In this document: one piece after another, positions 33,846 through 44,146 of the stretch
Numbering within the stretch: position 1 is the first letter of the stretch
How the letters are laid out: each line of letters starts with the position of its first letter
Assembly: GCF_013359685.1 (NCBI RefSeq)
Contig: NZ_JABFMV010000002.1
Location: forward strand, 1-64,000
Reading direction: 5' to 3'
DNA length: 64,000 nucleotides
Source of the DNA: Leifsonia sp. C5G2
Lineage (GTDB): Bacteria; Actinomycetota; Actinomycetes; Actinomycetales; Microbacteriaceae
Notes under the pieces: model-generated
Told to the model about the DNA's origin: nothing
What the model saw: the letters and a program-made list of their open reading frames with translations, nothing else
Databases searched by the model: none
Position numbers and translations under genes: made by a program

Positions 33846-36571
33846 TGCCGGACCTCCGCCTCGCCGTGCCCGCCGTTGCGCTGTGGGCGACCTGCGCACT
33901 GCTGATCGGGCTCCCGGAGGCGTCATGGCCCGTCGTCATCGTGAGCGCCTGTGCAGCGGTGGCGTGCGTGGGGTTCGCCGCGGTGCGTCGCTCACGGACC
34001 AGGGCGCTTCCGGTGTCGGCCGTCGCGCTCGGGGCGATCGCGATCGGTGCGGCGATCGTCGCGGTCCAGGCGCCCTCGCGTGAGTCGGAGGAGCTCGCTG
34101 CGGCCGCTGGGAGCAGCGCGTCGGTCGACCTCGTGGTCGCGGTCGACCGGCCCCCGCATCGGCTCTCCGGAGGGTTCGGGGACGATCCGCGCTGGACTCT
34201 GCGCGGGAGAACGGCGGGTGAGCGGCCAGGCGTGCCGGTGTCGGTGCAGTTCGATGCGACGGAGGCGGAGGCGCGCACCATCGCGCTCGGAGCGGTCGTA
34301 CGCGTCAGCGGCGCGGTGGTCCGGGAGGACCCCGGAGACGCGACCACGTTCCTCATCCGGGCGGCGCGCGACCGGCTGATGGTCGAGGAGCGTCCTCCGC
34401 CCTGGCTCGCCTGGGCCGCCGAGCCGCGTGCGGGGTTCGCGCAGGCGGCCACCGTATTGCCGGGCGACGGCGGCACCCTGCTGCCCGGGCTCGCGATCGG
34501 CGACGAGACCGCGGTGACCCCGAGCCTCGACGCGGCGATGAAGGCCTCGTCCCTCAGCCACCTCACCGCGGTGTCCGGCGCGAACTGCGCTCTGGTGATC
34601 GGCCTCGTCTTCCTGGCCGCCCGCCTGGTCGGTCTGCCGCGTCGCGCGCGGGTCGTCGTCGCGGGCGCCGCGCTGCTCGGTTTCGTGGTGCTGGTCGGGC
34701 CGGGGGCCAGCGTCATCCGGGCAGCGGCCATGGCGACCGTGATGCTTGTGGGACTGGCGCGAGGCCGTCCGGCGGACGGCGTCCCCGCGCTCGCCCTCGC
34801 GGTGATCGCGTTGCTCGTGCACGACCCCTGGCTCGCCCGCGACTACGGGTTCGCCCTCTCGGTCCTCGCGACTGCCGGGCTGCTCATCCTCGCCGCACCA
34901 CTGGCCCGTGCGCTCAGCAGGTGGATGCCGGCATCGCTCGCGCTCGCTCTCGCAGTTCCGACAGCCGCACAACTGGCGTGCCAGCCCGTCCTCATCCTCT
35001 TGGCGCCGAGCCTGCCGCTCTACGGCGTCCCGGCCAACCTGCTGGCCGAGCCCGCCGCTCCCGTCGCCACCGTGCTCGGCTGCGTCGCCTGCGCCGTGCT
35101 CCCGTGGGCGCCCTGGCTGGGCGAGGTGCTGGTGCGGCTCGCCTGGGTGCCCTCCGCGTGGATCGCGCAGGTCGCGACGTTCGCGAGCGGCCTGCCCGCG
35201 GCCGCCCTCCCGTGGGCGCCCGGCGCCGTGGGCGTCGTGCTGTGCGCCCTGACCCTCGTCGCGGTCGCCGTCCTCGTGTCGGCGCGGCGCTCCCCGCCTG
35301 CGGCGGCGGCGGTTGCCGCGGGCGTGCTCGTGATCGGAGCCGTCGTCTACGGCGGTGTGCTCGCGGGAGGCTATATCGCTCGCGTCGCCGCCATCCCGCA
35401 CGACTGGATGGTGGCCGCCTGCGATGTCGGTCAGGGAGATGCGCTTCTGGTTCGCGACGGAGACGCGGTCGCGATGATCGATGCCGGTCGCCGTCCGGAG
35501 CCGGCCTCGGCCTGTCTGGAGCGTCTCGGGATCGGCCGGCTGCGGCTCCTGGTGCTCACCCATTTCGACGCCGACCATGTGGGCGGCCTGTCCGGTGTCG
35601 TGTCCCGGGCGGAGACGGCGCTGGTGCAGCGGGCGGTCCGCGACGCCGACCACCGGACGCTCGGCCTCCTCCGGGACGCGGGCGTCCCCGCCGAGCAGGC
35701 TCATGCAGGGCTGGAGGGGCAGCTGGGACGACTGCGCTGGCGTCTTCTCTGGCCTCCGGAGCCCACGCCTGCAGGCATGCCGGACGACGACGTGGGCAAC
35801 TGCGGCAGTCTGACACTGGAGGTCGAAGGCCGCGGGGTCCGCGCCCTCTTCCTGGGCGACCTCGACGAGACGGCACAGGATGCGCTGCTCGCGACGCGGA
35901 CAGTCCACCGGGTCGATGTGGTGAAGGTCGGGCACCATGGCTCGGCCGATCAGAGTCCCGCGCTCTACGCCGCTCTGTCCGCCCAGGTAGGGCTGGTGTC
36001 GGTGGGGGAGAGGAACGGTTACGGCCACCCGACCCGCTCGGCGCTCCGGATGCTGTCGCAGGCGGGCACTGCCGTTGCACGGACGGACCAGCAGGGCCTC
36101 CTCCTCGTCTCCCCGGGGGAACACGGCGTCTCGGTGTGGAGCGAACGACCCGCGGCGACCAGTGTCGGTGGTCGCCCGTATCCTGGATACGGACGAGGAG
36201 GAACGTGGCGACCCGAGGCAACAGCAGAGGCGGAGCGAGCAAGGCGCGCACCGCCGCCAGCGCGATCCCGCAGGTTCCGTGGAACCAGGTGCGGTCCGCT
36301 CCCGTGGTCCTCGTCACCGGGTCGGAGGGGTTCCTCGCCGACCGCGCGGTCCGCACCCTGCGCGACGCGCTCAAGGCCGACGATCCGAGCCTCGAGATCA
36401 GCGACCTGCACGCGGGAGACTACGCGCCGGGCGAGCTGCTCACCCTCGCGAGCCCCTCCCTGTTCGGCGAGCCGCGGCTCATCCGGGTCGAGGCGGTGGA
36501 GAAGTGCAACGAGGCGTTCCTCGCCGACATGCTCGACTACCTCGAAGCCCCCGCCGACGGGACGGTGGTGA
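33845..36571 (+). CDS. comEC: ComEC/Rec2 DNA uptake channel
   Basis: A membrane protein expected to form the channel for single-stranded DNA uptake. N-terminal membrane helices (about 5-75), an OB-like domain (about 100-180), the Competence membrane domain (about 205-480, with LSHLTAVSGANCALV) and a C-terminal metallo-beta-lactamase-like domain (about 520-760) are all visible. The metal motif is THFDADHVGG at 572-581 and the later region reads KVGHHGSADQS. Family similarity ends near residue 765 (GVSVWSERP, about 36142). The frame then stays open for some 140 more residues, over 360 bases into holA in another frame. That tail is arginine and serine rich and looks non-native. A frameshift or sequencing error near 36140-36200 could explain it. 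Confidence 0.85.
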   Translation: MPDLRLAVPAVALWATCALLIGLPEASWPVVIVSACAAVACVGFAAVRRSRTRALPVSAVALGAIAIGAAIVAVQAPSRESEELAAAAGSSASVDLVVAVDRPPHRLSGGFGDDPRWTLRGRTAGERPGVPVSVQFDATEAEARTIALGAVVRVSGAVVREDPGDATTFLIRAARDRLMVEERPPPWLAWAAEPRAGFAQAATVLPGDGGTLLPGLAIGDETAVTPSLDAAMKASSLSHLTAVSGANCALVIGLVFLAARLVGLPRRARVVVAGAALLGFVVLVGPGASVIRAAAMATVMLVGLARGRPADGVPALALAVIALLVHDPWLARDYGFALSVLATAGLLILAAPLARALSRWMPASLALALAVPTAAQLACQPVLILLAPSLPLYGVPANLLAEPAAPVATVLGCVACAVLPWAPWLGEVLVRLAWVPSAWIAQVATFASGLPAAALPWAPGAVGVVLCALTLVAVAVLVSARRSPPAAAAVAAGVLVIGAVVYGGVLAGGYIARVAAIPHDWMVAACDVGQGDALLVRDGDAVAMIDAGRRPEPASACLERLGIGRLRLLVLTHFDADHVGGLSGVVSRAETALVQRAVRDADHRTLGLLRDAGVPAEQAHAGLEGQLGRLRWRLLWPPEPTPAGMPDDDVGNCGSLTLEVEGRGVRALFLGDLDETAQDALLATRTVHRVDVVKVGHHGSADQSPALYAALSAQVGLVSVGERNGYGHPTRSALRMLSQAGTAVARTDQQGLLLVSPGEHGVSVWSERPAATSVGGRPYPGYGRGGTWRPEATAEAERARRAPPPARSRRFRGTRCGPLPWSSSPGRRGSSPTARSAPCATRSRPTIRASRSATCTRETTRRASCSPSRAPPCSASRGSSGSRRWRSATRRSSPTCSTTSKPPPTGRW
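36176..36192. other. perfect 8-bp inverted repeat upstream of holA
   Basis: CCGTATCC-T-GGATACGG sits just before the holA ribosome site GAGGAGG and inside the open comEC tail. It could be a short hairpin between the two genes or a regulator site. Confidence 0.4.
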
Positions 36572-37245
36572 CCCTCCGCCATGCGGGAGGTGTGCGCGGC
36601 AAGAAGCTGCTCGACGCCATCCGCTCCGGCAAGGGCGGCGCCATCGAGGTGGTCTGCGCCGAGCTGAAGAAGGACGCCGAGAAGTACGACTTCGCACAGG
36701 CGGAGTTCGCCGCGGCCGGCCGGAAGGTGACCCCCGGCGCGCTCCGGGCGATCACCTCGGCCTTCTCCGACGATCTCGCGGAGCTCGCGGCGGCGTGCCA
36801 GCAACTGCTCTCCGATTCGGCCGAGCAGATCACCGAGGCGACGGTCGACAAGTACTACGGCGGCCGGGTCGAGACGAACGCGTTCCAGGTGGCCGACGCC
36901 GCCATCGCCGGGCGGCACGGCGAGGCCCTCGTCACCATGCGTCACGCTCTGGCGTCCGGTGCGGACCCCGTGCCGATGGTCGCCGCCTTCGCCAGCAAGA
37001 TTCGCACCATGGCGAAGATCTCCGGCGCACGCGGCGGCTCCGGCCAGCTGGCGCAGCAGTTCGGCCTCGCCCCCTGGCAGGTCGACCGTGCGCGCCGCGA
37101 CCTCCAGGGCTGGACGGAGGACGGCCTCGGCCGCTGCATCGAGCTCCTCGCGGAGACCGACGCCAACGTGAAGGGCGGCGGCCGCGACCCGGTGTTCGCC
37201 CTCGAGCGCATGATCCGCATCGTCAGCGCCCGCGGCCGCGACTGA
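36205..37245 (+). CDS. holA: DNA polymerase III subunit delta
   Basis: A 346-residue clamp-loader subunit that opens the beta sliding clamp. After a basic low-complexity N-terminus (about 1-30) the domain begins VPWNQVRSAPVVLVTGSEGFLADRAV, followed by YAPGELLTLASPSLFGEPRLIRVE and LADMLDYLEAPADGTVVTLRHAGG. The C-terminal collar includes AFQVADAAIAGRHGEALVTMRHAL. The GTG start has GAGGAGG three bases upstream. The gene order comEA-comEC-holA-rpsT is conserved in many actinobacteria. It overlaps the open comEC tail by 367 bases in a different frame; the holA frame is clearly the coding one there. Confidence 0.93.
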   Translation: MATRGNSRGGASKARTAASAIPQVPWNQVRSAPVVLVTGSEGFLADRAVRTLRDALKADDPSLEISDLHAGDYAPGELLTLASPSLFGEPRLIRVEAVEKCNEAFLADMLDYLEAPADGTVVTLRHAGGVRGKKLLDAIRSGKGGAIEVVCAELKKDAEKYDFAQAEFAAAGRKVTPGALRAITSAFSDDLAELAAACQQLLSDSAEQITEATVDKYYGGRVETNAFQVADAAIAGRHGEALVTMRHALASGADPVPMVAAFASKIRTMAKISGARGGSGQLAQQFGLAPWQVDRARRDLQGWTEDGLGRCIELLAETDANVKGGGRDPVFALERMIRIVSARGRD

Positions 37246-37282
37246 GCCGCCCCGCGCCTCCGTCGGCGCGACTGGTGCCGTT

Positions 37283-37420
37283 CGGAACGTCCGCCCCTGC
37301 TCGCCCCGCCGCATTCGTTCCGCGCTGCCGCAGTCGCGTCTTGATCCGGAACGTCTGCGGTGCAACGGAACGTCTGCGTCTGCTCGCCCCGCCGCATTCG
37401 TTCCGCCGCACCGCAGTCAC
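37283..37420. repeat. two 55-bp direct repeats, 83 bp apart
   Basis: Copy A (37283-37337) and copy B (37366-37420) match at about 48 of 55 positions, with 27 identical bases in a row (37297-37323 and 37380-37406). Each has CGGAACG near its start and the inverse CGTTCCG 26 bases later. A third partial CGGAACGTCTGCGG is at 37347. They fill most of the 286-base gap between convergent holA and rpsT. There is no coding signal. Confidence 0.8.
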
Positions 37421-37456
37421 GCACGCCGCGCCCACGCCGAACCCACCGCAGACGCA

Positions 37457-37495
37457 GCGAGCCCCCACCCGGACTCGGTCCGGACGGGGGCTCGC
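37457..37495. terminator. long stem-loop after rpsT
   Basis: 18-base arms at 37457-37474 and 37478-37495, with two central mismatches and a TCG loop, between convergent holA and rpsT. By position it serves rpsT. Confidence 0.75.
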
Positions 37496-37531
37496 TCGCG
37501 GCGCGGGACAGGGCCCGCGGACGGTCGTCGC

Positions 37532-37792
37532 TCAGAGCGCGGCGACCTGCTTGGCGATAGCCGACTTGCGGTTCGCCGCCTGGTTCTTGTGGATGACGCC
37601 CTTGCTGGCCGCCTTGTCGATCTTCTTCGCGGCGAGACGCAGCGCCGCGGTCGCCTTCTCCTTGTCGCCGGCGACGACGGCCTCACGGGTGGCGCGGATG
37701 GCGGTCTTGAGCTCGCTCTTGACGGCCTTGTTGCGCTCCTGCGCCTTCTTGTTGGTGCGGTTGCGCTTGATCTGCGACTTGATGTTTGCCAC
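37532..37792 (-). CDS. rpsT: 30S ribosomal protein S20
   Basis: An 86-residue basic, all-helical primary 16S rRNA-binding protein of the small subunit. It starts [21 protein letters not shown], has [14 protein letters not shown] in the middle and ends [19 protein letters not shown], matching the family throughout. The start is GTG. The 166-base gap to the next gene (37793-37958) holds its promoter, which I could not fix precisely, and a possible TAAAGT -10 on the minus strand near 37900. It is convergent with holA, in the usual actinobacterial order. Confidence 0.97.
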   Translation of the reverse strand: MANIKSQIKRNRTNKKAQERNKAVKSELKTAIRATREAVVAGDKEKATAALRLAAKKIDKAASKGVIHKNQAANRKSAIAKQVAAL

Positions 37793-37958
37793 GAGTGGTC
37801 ACTTTCGTTTCGTGATGAGTTAGGGATGTGCCGCTCAGCGGAGAGGGCGCCTTGCGGCGTTTCGTGCGGACACATCCACACGCAAGCCAACAAACCACTT
37901 TACCAGCGGTGGCCGTGTCCCAGCAAAACCGGCATCCGACCGGGTCCGCCGGCGCAGG

Positions 37959-38840
37959 TCAGACCCGCGCGGGAGCGTAGGAACCGACGAGCAGCTCCTC
38001 CGTCAGAGCCGGGCCGTTCGGCTCCCAGCCGAGGTCGATCCGCGCCTTGGCCCCACCGGCCTGCTGGTCGAGCCGCAGCGCCTCGGTGAGACCCTCCCCG
38101 ATCCGCGCGGCCGTCTCCTCGGCCGACTCCGCGACCACGCCGCCGGCGAGACCCGCCGCCTCCGCGGCGACCTCGCCGAGCTCCCGCACGGTCGGGTTGT
38201 GCCCGCTGGCGCCGATGTAGACCGAGCCGGCGGCTCCGTGCTCGAGGGCCAGAACGTAGAGGGCGGCGAGGTCGTCGACGTGGACTGTCGCCCAGTGCTG
38301 CGAGCCGTCGCCGATGAGGCGGAGCGCGGGGGCGGCGCCCTCGGTGCGCGGCGCCTCCACGATCAGGTTCGGCAGACCCTTGCCGTGTCCGTAGACGATC
38401 GACGGCACGACGACGGTCCCGCGCACGCCGTCCGCGCCCAGCACGAGCGCCTCGCCCGTCCCGCGCCAGGCGGTGAGCGCCGGCGGGGCGACGGGCGACT
38501 CCTCGGTGAGGTCGTCGCCGCTGCCGTAGGTCCAGATGCCGCCGGTGTGGACGAACGGCGCGCCCGACCCGGCGAGCCCCGCCAGCACGGCGGGCACGAG
38601 CACTGCGTCGACGTCCTTCGACGAGGCGAGGTGGATGACGCCGTCGCTCTCGCGCGCCGCCCGCTCCACCAGGGCGGCGTCGGCCGCGTCGCCCACGAGG
38701 GCCGTGGCGCCGGCCGACCGCACGGCGGCGGCCTTCTCGTCGTCGCGCACCAGCGCGGTCACGGTGTGTCCCTCGGCGAGGAGGCGGGGGAGGACGGAGG
38801 ATCCGATGAAGCCGGTCGCGCCGGTCAGGAGGATGTTCAT
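37959..38840 (-). CDS. NAD-dependent epimerase/dehydratase family protein
   Basis: A 293-residue extended short-chain dehydrogenase-type protein. The Rossmann motif GATGFIG is at residues 7-13 after MNILLT. HLASSKD and HTGGIWTYG follow, and WATVHVDDLAALYVLALE is the conserved substrate-domain stretch of the NmrA/epimerase group. The catalytic tyrosine-lysine pair of classical members is not clear: the expected YxxxK position is occupied by the TAWRGTGEALVLG region, so this may be an atypical or non-catalytic member. The ATG has AGAAG before it. It is divergent from the amidohydrolase with an 88-base gap. Confidence 0.8.
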   Translation of the reverse strand: MNILLTGATGFIGSSVLPRLLAEGHTVTALVRDDEKAAAVRSAGATALVGDAADAALVERAARESDGVIHLASSKDVDAVLVPAVLAGLAGSGAPFVHTGGIWTYGSGDDLTEESPVAPPALTAWRGTGEALVLGADGVRGTVVVPSIVYGHGKGLPNLIVEAPRTEGAAPALRLIGDGSQHWATVHVDDLAALYVLALEHGAAGSVYIGASGHNPTVRELGEVAAEAAGLAGGVVAESAEETAARIGEGLTEALRLDQQAGGAKARIDLGWEPNGPALTEELLVGSYAPARV

Positions 38841-38916
38841 ACTTCTCCACAACGCGCCGGCCCGCCGAGCATTCCACAGATCTGTTCCGCTCCGTTGCCG
38901 GCCGAACAGCCGCGCG

Positions 38917-38922
38917 TAGGCT
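38917..38922 (+). promoter_or_regulatory. promoter of the amidohydrolase
   Basis: TAGGCT, 6 nt before the ATG at 38929. TTGCCG at 38895-38900 gives a -35 with a 16-bp spacer. Confidence 0.5.
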
Positions 38923-38928
38923 CGAGCC

Positions 38929-40149
38929 ATGACTTCCACCAGCTTCGCCATCGTCAACGGTTATGTCGTCCCGGTCTCCCAGGAGCCCATCGAGAACGGC
39001 GTCGTCCTCGTCCGGGACGGCGTCATCGAGGCGGTGGGCGGCATCGACGACGTGCAGGTGCCCGGCGATGTCACGGTCGTCGACGCCGCCGGCAAGTGGG
39101 TGCTGCCCGGCTTCATCGAGTCGCACGGCCACGTCGGCATCCACGAGGAGGCGAACGGCCCCGCGGGCGACGACACCAACGAGATGACGACGCCGAACAC
39201 GGCGGCAGTCCGCGCGATCGACGCCATCAACATCGACGACGAGGGCTTCCGCGACGCGCTCTCCGGGGGCGTGACCTCCGTCGTCGTCAAGCCGGGGTCG
39301 GGCAACCCGATCGGCGGGCAGACCGTCGCCATCAAGACCTGGGGCGGCCGCACCATCGACGAGCAGGTCATCCGCGAGGCCGTCAGCGTGAAGTCGGCTC
39401 TCGGCGAGAACCCGAAGCGGGTCTACGGCGGCAAGAACCAGACGCCCAGCACGCGTCTCGGCGTCGCGATGATCATCCGGGAGGCCTTCGTCGCCGCCCA
39501 GAACTACCGCACCCAGCGGCATCACGCCCAGGTGGAGGGCAAGCCGTTCGACCGAGACCTGGCGAAGGAGACGCTGGTCCGGGTGCTCGAGGGCGAGCTC
39601 GCCTGGGACCAGCACACCCACCGCCACGACGACATCGCCACCGCGCTCCGGCTGGCCGACGAGTTCGGCTACCGCCTGGTCGTCAACCACGGCACCGAGG
39701 CGCACAAGATCGCCGACGTGCTCGCCGAGCGCGACATCCCGGTGATCTTCGGCCCGATGTTCACCTCCCGGTCGAAGGTCGAGCTCCGCGACCGCGCGAT
39801 CGCCAACCTCGCCACCCTCGCGGCAGCGGGAGTCCGGGTCGCCATCACGACGGACCACCCCGTCGTGCCGATCAACTTTCTCGTCTACCAGGCCGCCCTC
39901 GCCGTGAAAGACGGCCTGCCCCGGCAGACCGCGTTGGAGGCGCTCACCGTGAACCCGGCGGCCTTCCTCCGCCTCGACGACCGCGTGGGCTCGCTGACCG
40001 CCGGGCTCGACGGCGACGTCGTCGTCTGGTCCGGAGACCCGCTCGATGTGAACTCGCGCGCCGAGCGCGTGTTCATCGGGGGTTCGGAGGTCTACCGCTG
40101 GGAGGACGGGGCCGCGCGCATCGTCGAGCGGTCCGAGCGCTTCGCCTGA
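38929..40149 (+). CDS. amidohydrolase family protein
   Basis: A 406-residue metal-dependent hydrolase of the imidazolonepropionase/dihydroorotase superfamily. The metal-binding HxH is in GFIESHGHVG (H66, H68). The barrel continues with GVTSVVVKPGSGNPIGG, a later HTHRHDD and NHGTEAHK, and the final aspartate is in ITTDHPVVPI. The beta-sandwich domain returns at the C-terminus (DRVGSLTAGLDGDVVVWSGDPLDVNSRAERVFIGG). The reaction cannot be assigned; relatives hydrolyse cyclic amides. Its last codons are part of an 18-bp tandem repeat that continues past the stop. It is not in an operon with lepA, which has its own start signals. Confidence 0.85.
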   Translation: MTSTSFAIVNGYVVPVSQEPIENGVVLVRDGVIEAVGGIDDVQVPGDVTVVDAAGKWVLPGFIESHGHVGIHEEANGPAGDDTNEMTTPNTAAVRAIDAINIDDEGFRDALSGGVTSVVVKPGSGNPIGGQTVAIKTWGGRTIDEQVIREAVSVKSALGENPKRVYGGKNQTPSTRLGVAMIIREAFVAAQNYRTQRHHAQVEGKPFDRDLAKETLVRVLEGELAWDQHTHRHDDIATALRLADEFGYRLVVNHGTEAHKIADVLAERDIPVIFGPMFTSRSKVELRDRAIANLATLAAAGVRVAITTDHPVVPINFLVYQAALAVKDGLPRQTALEALTVNPAAFLRLDDRVGSLTAGLDGDVVVWSGDPLDVNSRAERVFIGGSEVYRWEDGAARIVERSERFA

Positions 40150-40194
40150 GCCGAGCGCTTCGACTGAGCCGAGGGCTTCGACTGAGCCGAGGGC
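40135..40194. repeat. 18-bp tandem repeat across the amidohydrolase stop
   Basis: Three full units (40135, 40153, 40171) and a partial fourth at 40189, consensus GAGSGCTTCGMCTGAGCC. The stop TGA is in the first unit and, because 18 is divisible by three, each later unit repeats an in-frame TGA. Confidence 0.75.
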
Positions 40195-40248
40195 GGCCGG
40201 GGCAGGGTGCGCCCGGGCGACGAGCGTTCATGGGAGAATGGCCGGACG

Positions 40249-42099
<1,851 letters not shown>

Positions 42100-42103
42100 T
42101 CCC

Positions 42104-42126
42104 ACGCCGGCATCCGGAACCGGCGT
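42104..42126 (+). terminator. weak stem-loop after lepA
   Basis: ACGCCGG/CCGGCGT, 7-base arms and a 9-base loop followed by TT, four bases after the lepA stop. Confidence 0.45.
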
Positions 42127-42162
42127 TTCGCGAACCCGTCGCCCATGACGGAAGATGAATAC

Positions 42163-42810
42163 ATGCGTCGCTCGACCTTCACCGACCAACCCGTCACCTA
42201 CGGGGCGGTCGGCGGCACCCAGGCGGCCGACCTGCTGTACTACCCGCCGAAGGGCTACAAGCCGCTCGAGCGCAAGGTCCGGCTCGGCAGCGGCGACGAG
42301 CGCTTCGAAGCCGCGGCGACCGCGCTCATGGCCTGGGGCGTGCAGAAGGGGAGCGGCATCCTGGTCACCGACGTGCGGGAGGGCACCGGCGTCCAGTACG
42401 AGGGCGTCGAGTTCGGGCCCGACGGCACGCCGGTGCGGATGCGCGCCAACCGTCCGGAGGAGGACGTCTTCGCCGACGACGGCACGCCGTTCGTTCGCAA
42501 CGGGATGACCGCCGTGCTGAAGATCCCGTTCGGGCCGTTCAAGGTGTCCGCGCCGATCCGCGTGGTCTACGTGGTCGACGAGCCGCACCGCCGCGGGTTC
42601 GCGTACGGGACGCTGCACGGGCACCCGGAGAGCGGCGAGGAGCTGTTCCTGGTCGAGCAGCGCGACGACGGGACGGTCTGGTTCGTCCTGCGCGCCCTCT
42701 CGCGACCGTCGAACGCGTTCTACCGGATCGTCTCCCCGGTCCTGTCGATGGTGCAGCGCCGCTACACGGCCCGCTACCTGCGCGCGCTCCACCCCGCGAG
42801 CTCCGCCTGA
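42163..42810 (+). CDS. DUF1990 family protein
   Basis: A 215-residue soluble protein matching the DUF1990 family: VTYGAVGGTQ near the N-terminus, then RFEAAATALMAWGVQKGSGI and GFAYGTLHGHPESGEELFLVEQRDDGTVWF, ending in FYRIVSPVLSMVQRRYTARYL. The function of the family is unknown. GGAAGA eight bases before ATG 42163 makes it the better start; ATG 42145 has none. It overlaps hemW by one base (TGATG) and is therefore translationally coupled to it. Nothing in the sequence suggests an enzyme motif. Confidence 0.85.
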   Translation: MRRSTFTDQPVTYGAVGGTQAADLLYYPPKGYKPLERKVRLGSGDERFEAAATALMAWGVQKGSGILVTDVREGTGVQYEGVEFGPDGTPVRMRANRPEEDVFADDGTPFVRNGMTAVLKIPFGPFKVSAPIRVVYVVDEPHRRGFAYGTLHGHPESGEELFLVEQRDDGTVWFVLRALSRPSNAFYRIVSPVLSMVQRRYTARYLRALHPASSA

Positions 42811-44087
42811 TGCCGAGCATCCTGCCTGTCGGCGACCCGGCCCCGGCCGACGGGCTGCTGCCCGCGACCGCGGCCGAGGGCGCCGCCGAGCGCGACTTCG
42901 GCGTCTACCTGCACGTGCCGTTCTGCCGGGTGCGGTGCGGCTACTGCGACTTCAACACGTACACGGCCACCGAGCTGCGGGGCGTCTCCCAGTCCGACTA
43001 CGCCGGGCATGCGGTCCGCGAGGTCGGGGTCGCGGCGGCGGCGCTCGACCGCAGCGGACTGCCGGCGCGTCCCGTGTCGACCGTGTTCTTCGGGGGAGGC
43101 ACTCCGACGCTGCTCCCGCCCGGCGACCTGGCGGCGATGCTCGGGGCGGTCCGCGACGCCTGGGGGCTGGCCGACGGCGCCGAGGTGACGACCGAGGCGA
43201 ACCCCGACTCGGTCGATGCCGACGACCTGCGGCGGCTCGCGGACGCGGGCTTCACCCGGGTCTCCTTCGGGATGCAGTCGGCCGTCCCGCACGTGCTCGA
43301 GACGCTGGAACGCACGCACGACCCCGCGCGCATCCCCCTGGTCGTCGGATGGGCGCGCGACGCGGGGCTGCAGGTGAGCCTCGACCTGATCTACGGGACG
43401 CCGGGGGAGTCGCTCGACGACTGGTCCCGCAGCCTCGACACGGCCCTTGCGTGCCGACCGGACCACCTGTCGGCGTACGCGCTCATCGTCGAGCCCGGTA
43501 CCAAGCTCGCCCGGCAGATCCGGTCCGGTCAGGTGCCCGAGCCCGACGACGACCTTGAGGCCGACATGTACGAGCTGGCGGACGCCCGGCTCGCCGAGGC
43601 CGGCTACGACTGGTACGAGGTGAGCAACTGGGCGACCGACACCGCCCACCGCTCGCGCCACAACCTCGCGTACTGGCTCGGCCACGACTGGTGGGGCGTC
43701 GGCCCCGGCGCGCACAGCCACGTCGGCGGCGTGCGCTGGTGGAACGTGAAGCATCCCGCCGCCTACGCGCAGCGCGTGCTGGCGGGGGAGTCGCCCGCTG
43801 CCGGGCGGGAGACGCTCGACGCCGAGACGCGCCGTGTGGAGCGCGTGCTGCTGCTCAGCCGCATCCGCGACGGACTCCGGGTCGACGAGCTCGGGGACGC
43901 CGGCCGCCGCGAGGTTCCCGGCCTGATCGCCGACGGGCTGGTGGACGGGCGCGCCGCCCTGCGCGGCTCGATCGTGCTGACACAGCGCGGCCGGCTGCTC
44001 GCCGATGCGGTGGTGCGGCGGCTGCTGGCCGAGGACATCGCCCAGCCCGCAGGCTCGGCGCCGGTCGAGATCGCCCGGCGGACGTAA
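42810..44087 (+). CDS. hemW: HemW-like radical SAM protein (haem chaperone)
   Basis: A 425-residue radical SAM protein. The [4Fe-4S] cluster motif is CRVRCGYC with cysteines 39, 43 and 46, in VPFCRVRCGYCDFNTYT. FFGGGTPTLL, TTEANPDS and FTRVSFGMQSA follow in order. The family was long called oxygen-independent coproporphyrinogen III oxidase-like (HemN-type), but HemN itself has CxxxCxxC followed by CxC; here the motif is followed by DFNTY, the HemW form, a proposed haem chaperone. The bd oxidase of this window would be one haem client. The order lepA-hemW-hrcA-dnaJ is conserved. Confidence 0.93.
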   Translation: MPSILPVGDPAPADGLLPATAAEGAAERDFGVYLHVPFCRVRCGYCDFNTYTATELRGVSQSDYAGHAVREVGVAAAALDRSGLPARPVSTVFFGGGTPTLLPPGDLAAMLGAVRDAWGLADGAEVTTEANPDSVDADDLRRLADAGFTRVSFGMQSAVPHVLETLERTHDPARIPLVVGWARDAGLQVSLDLIYGTPGESLDDWSRSLDTALACRPDHLSAYALIVEPGTKLARQIRSGQVPEPDDDLEADMYELADARLAEAGYDWYEVSNWATDTAHRSRHNLAYWLGHDWWGVGPGAHSHVGGVRWWNVKHPAAYAQRVLAGESPAAGRETLDAETRRVERVLLLSRIRDGLRVDELGDAGRREVPGLIADGLVDGRAALRGSIVLTQRGRLLADAVVRRLLAEDIAQPAGSAPVEIARRT

Positions 44088-44089
44088 GA

Positions 44090-44128
44090 AACCGCCCCCG
44101 CGGATCTCGTCGATCCCCGGGGGCGGTT
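44090..44128. terminator. bidirectional stem-loop after hemW
   Basis: 17-base arms (44090-44106, 44112-44128) with a single C-C mismatch and a 5-base loop, starting with AA and ending with TT, between convergent hemW and the DUF4870 gene. Confidence 0.8.
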
Positions 44129-44146
44129 CAGGCCGAACGCGTCGGA

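Noticed and set aside
34921-36204. Extension of holA upstream through comEC.
   Set aside because: The holA family begins after 36205 where a GTG with a ribosome site stands; upstream codons lack similarity.
37283-37420. CRISPR-like direct repeats.
   Set aside because: Only two full copies, spacing of 28 bases is itself partly repeated, no cas genes nearby.
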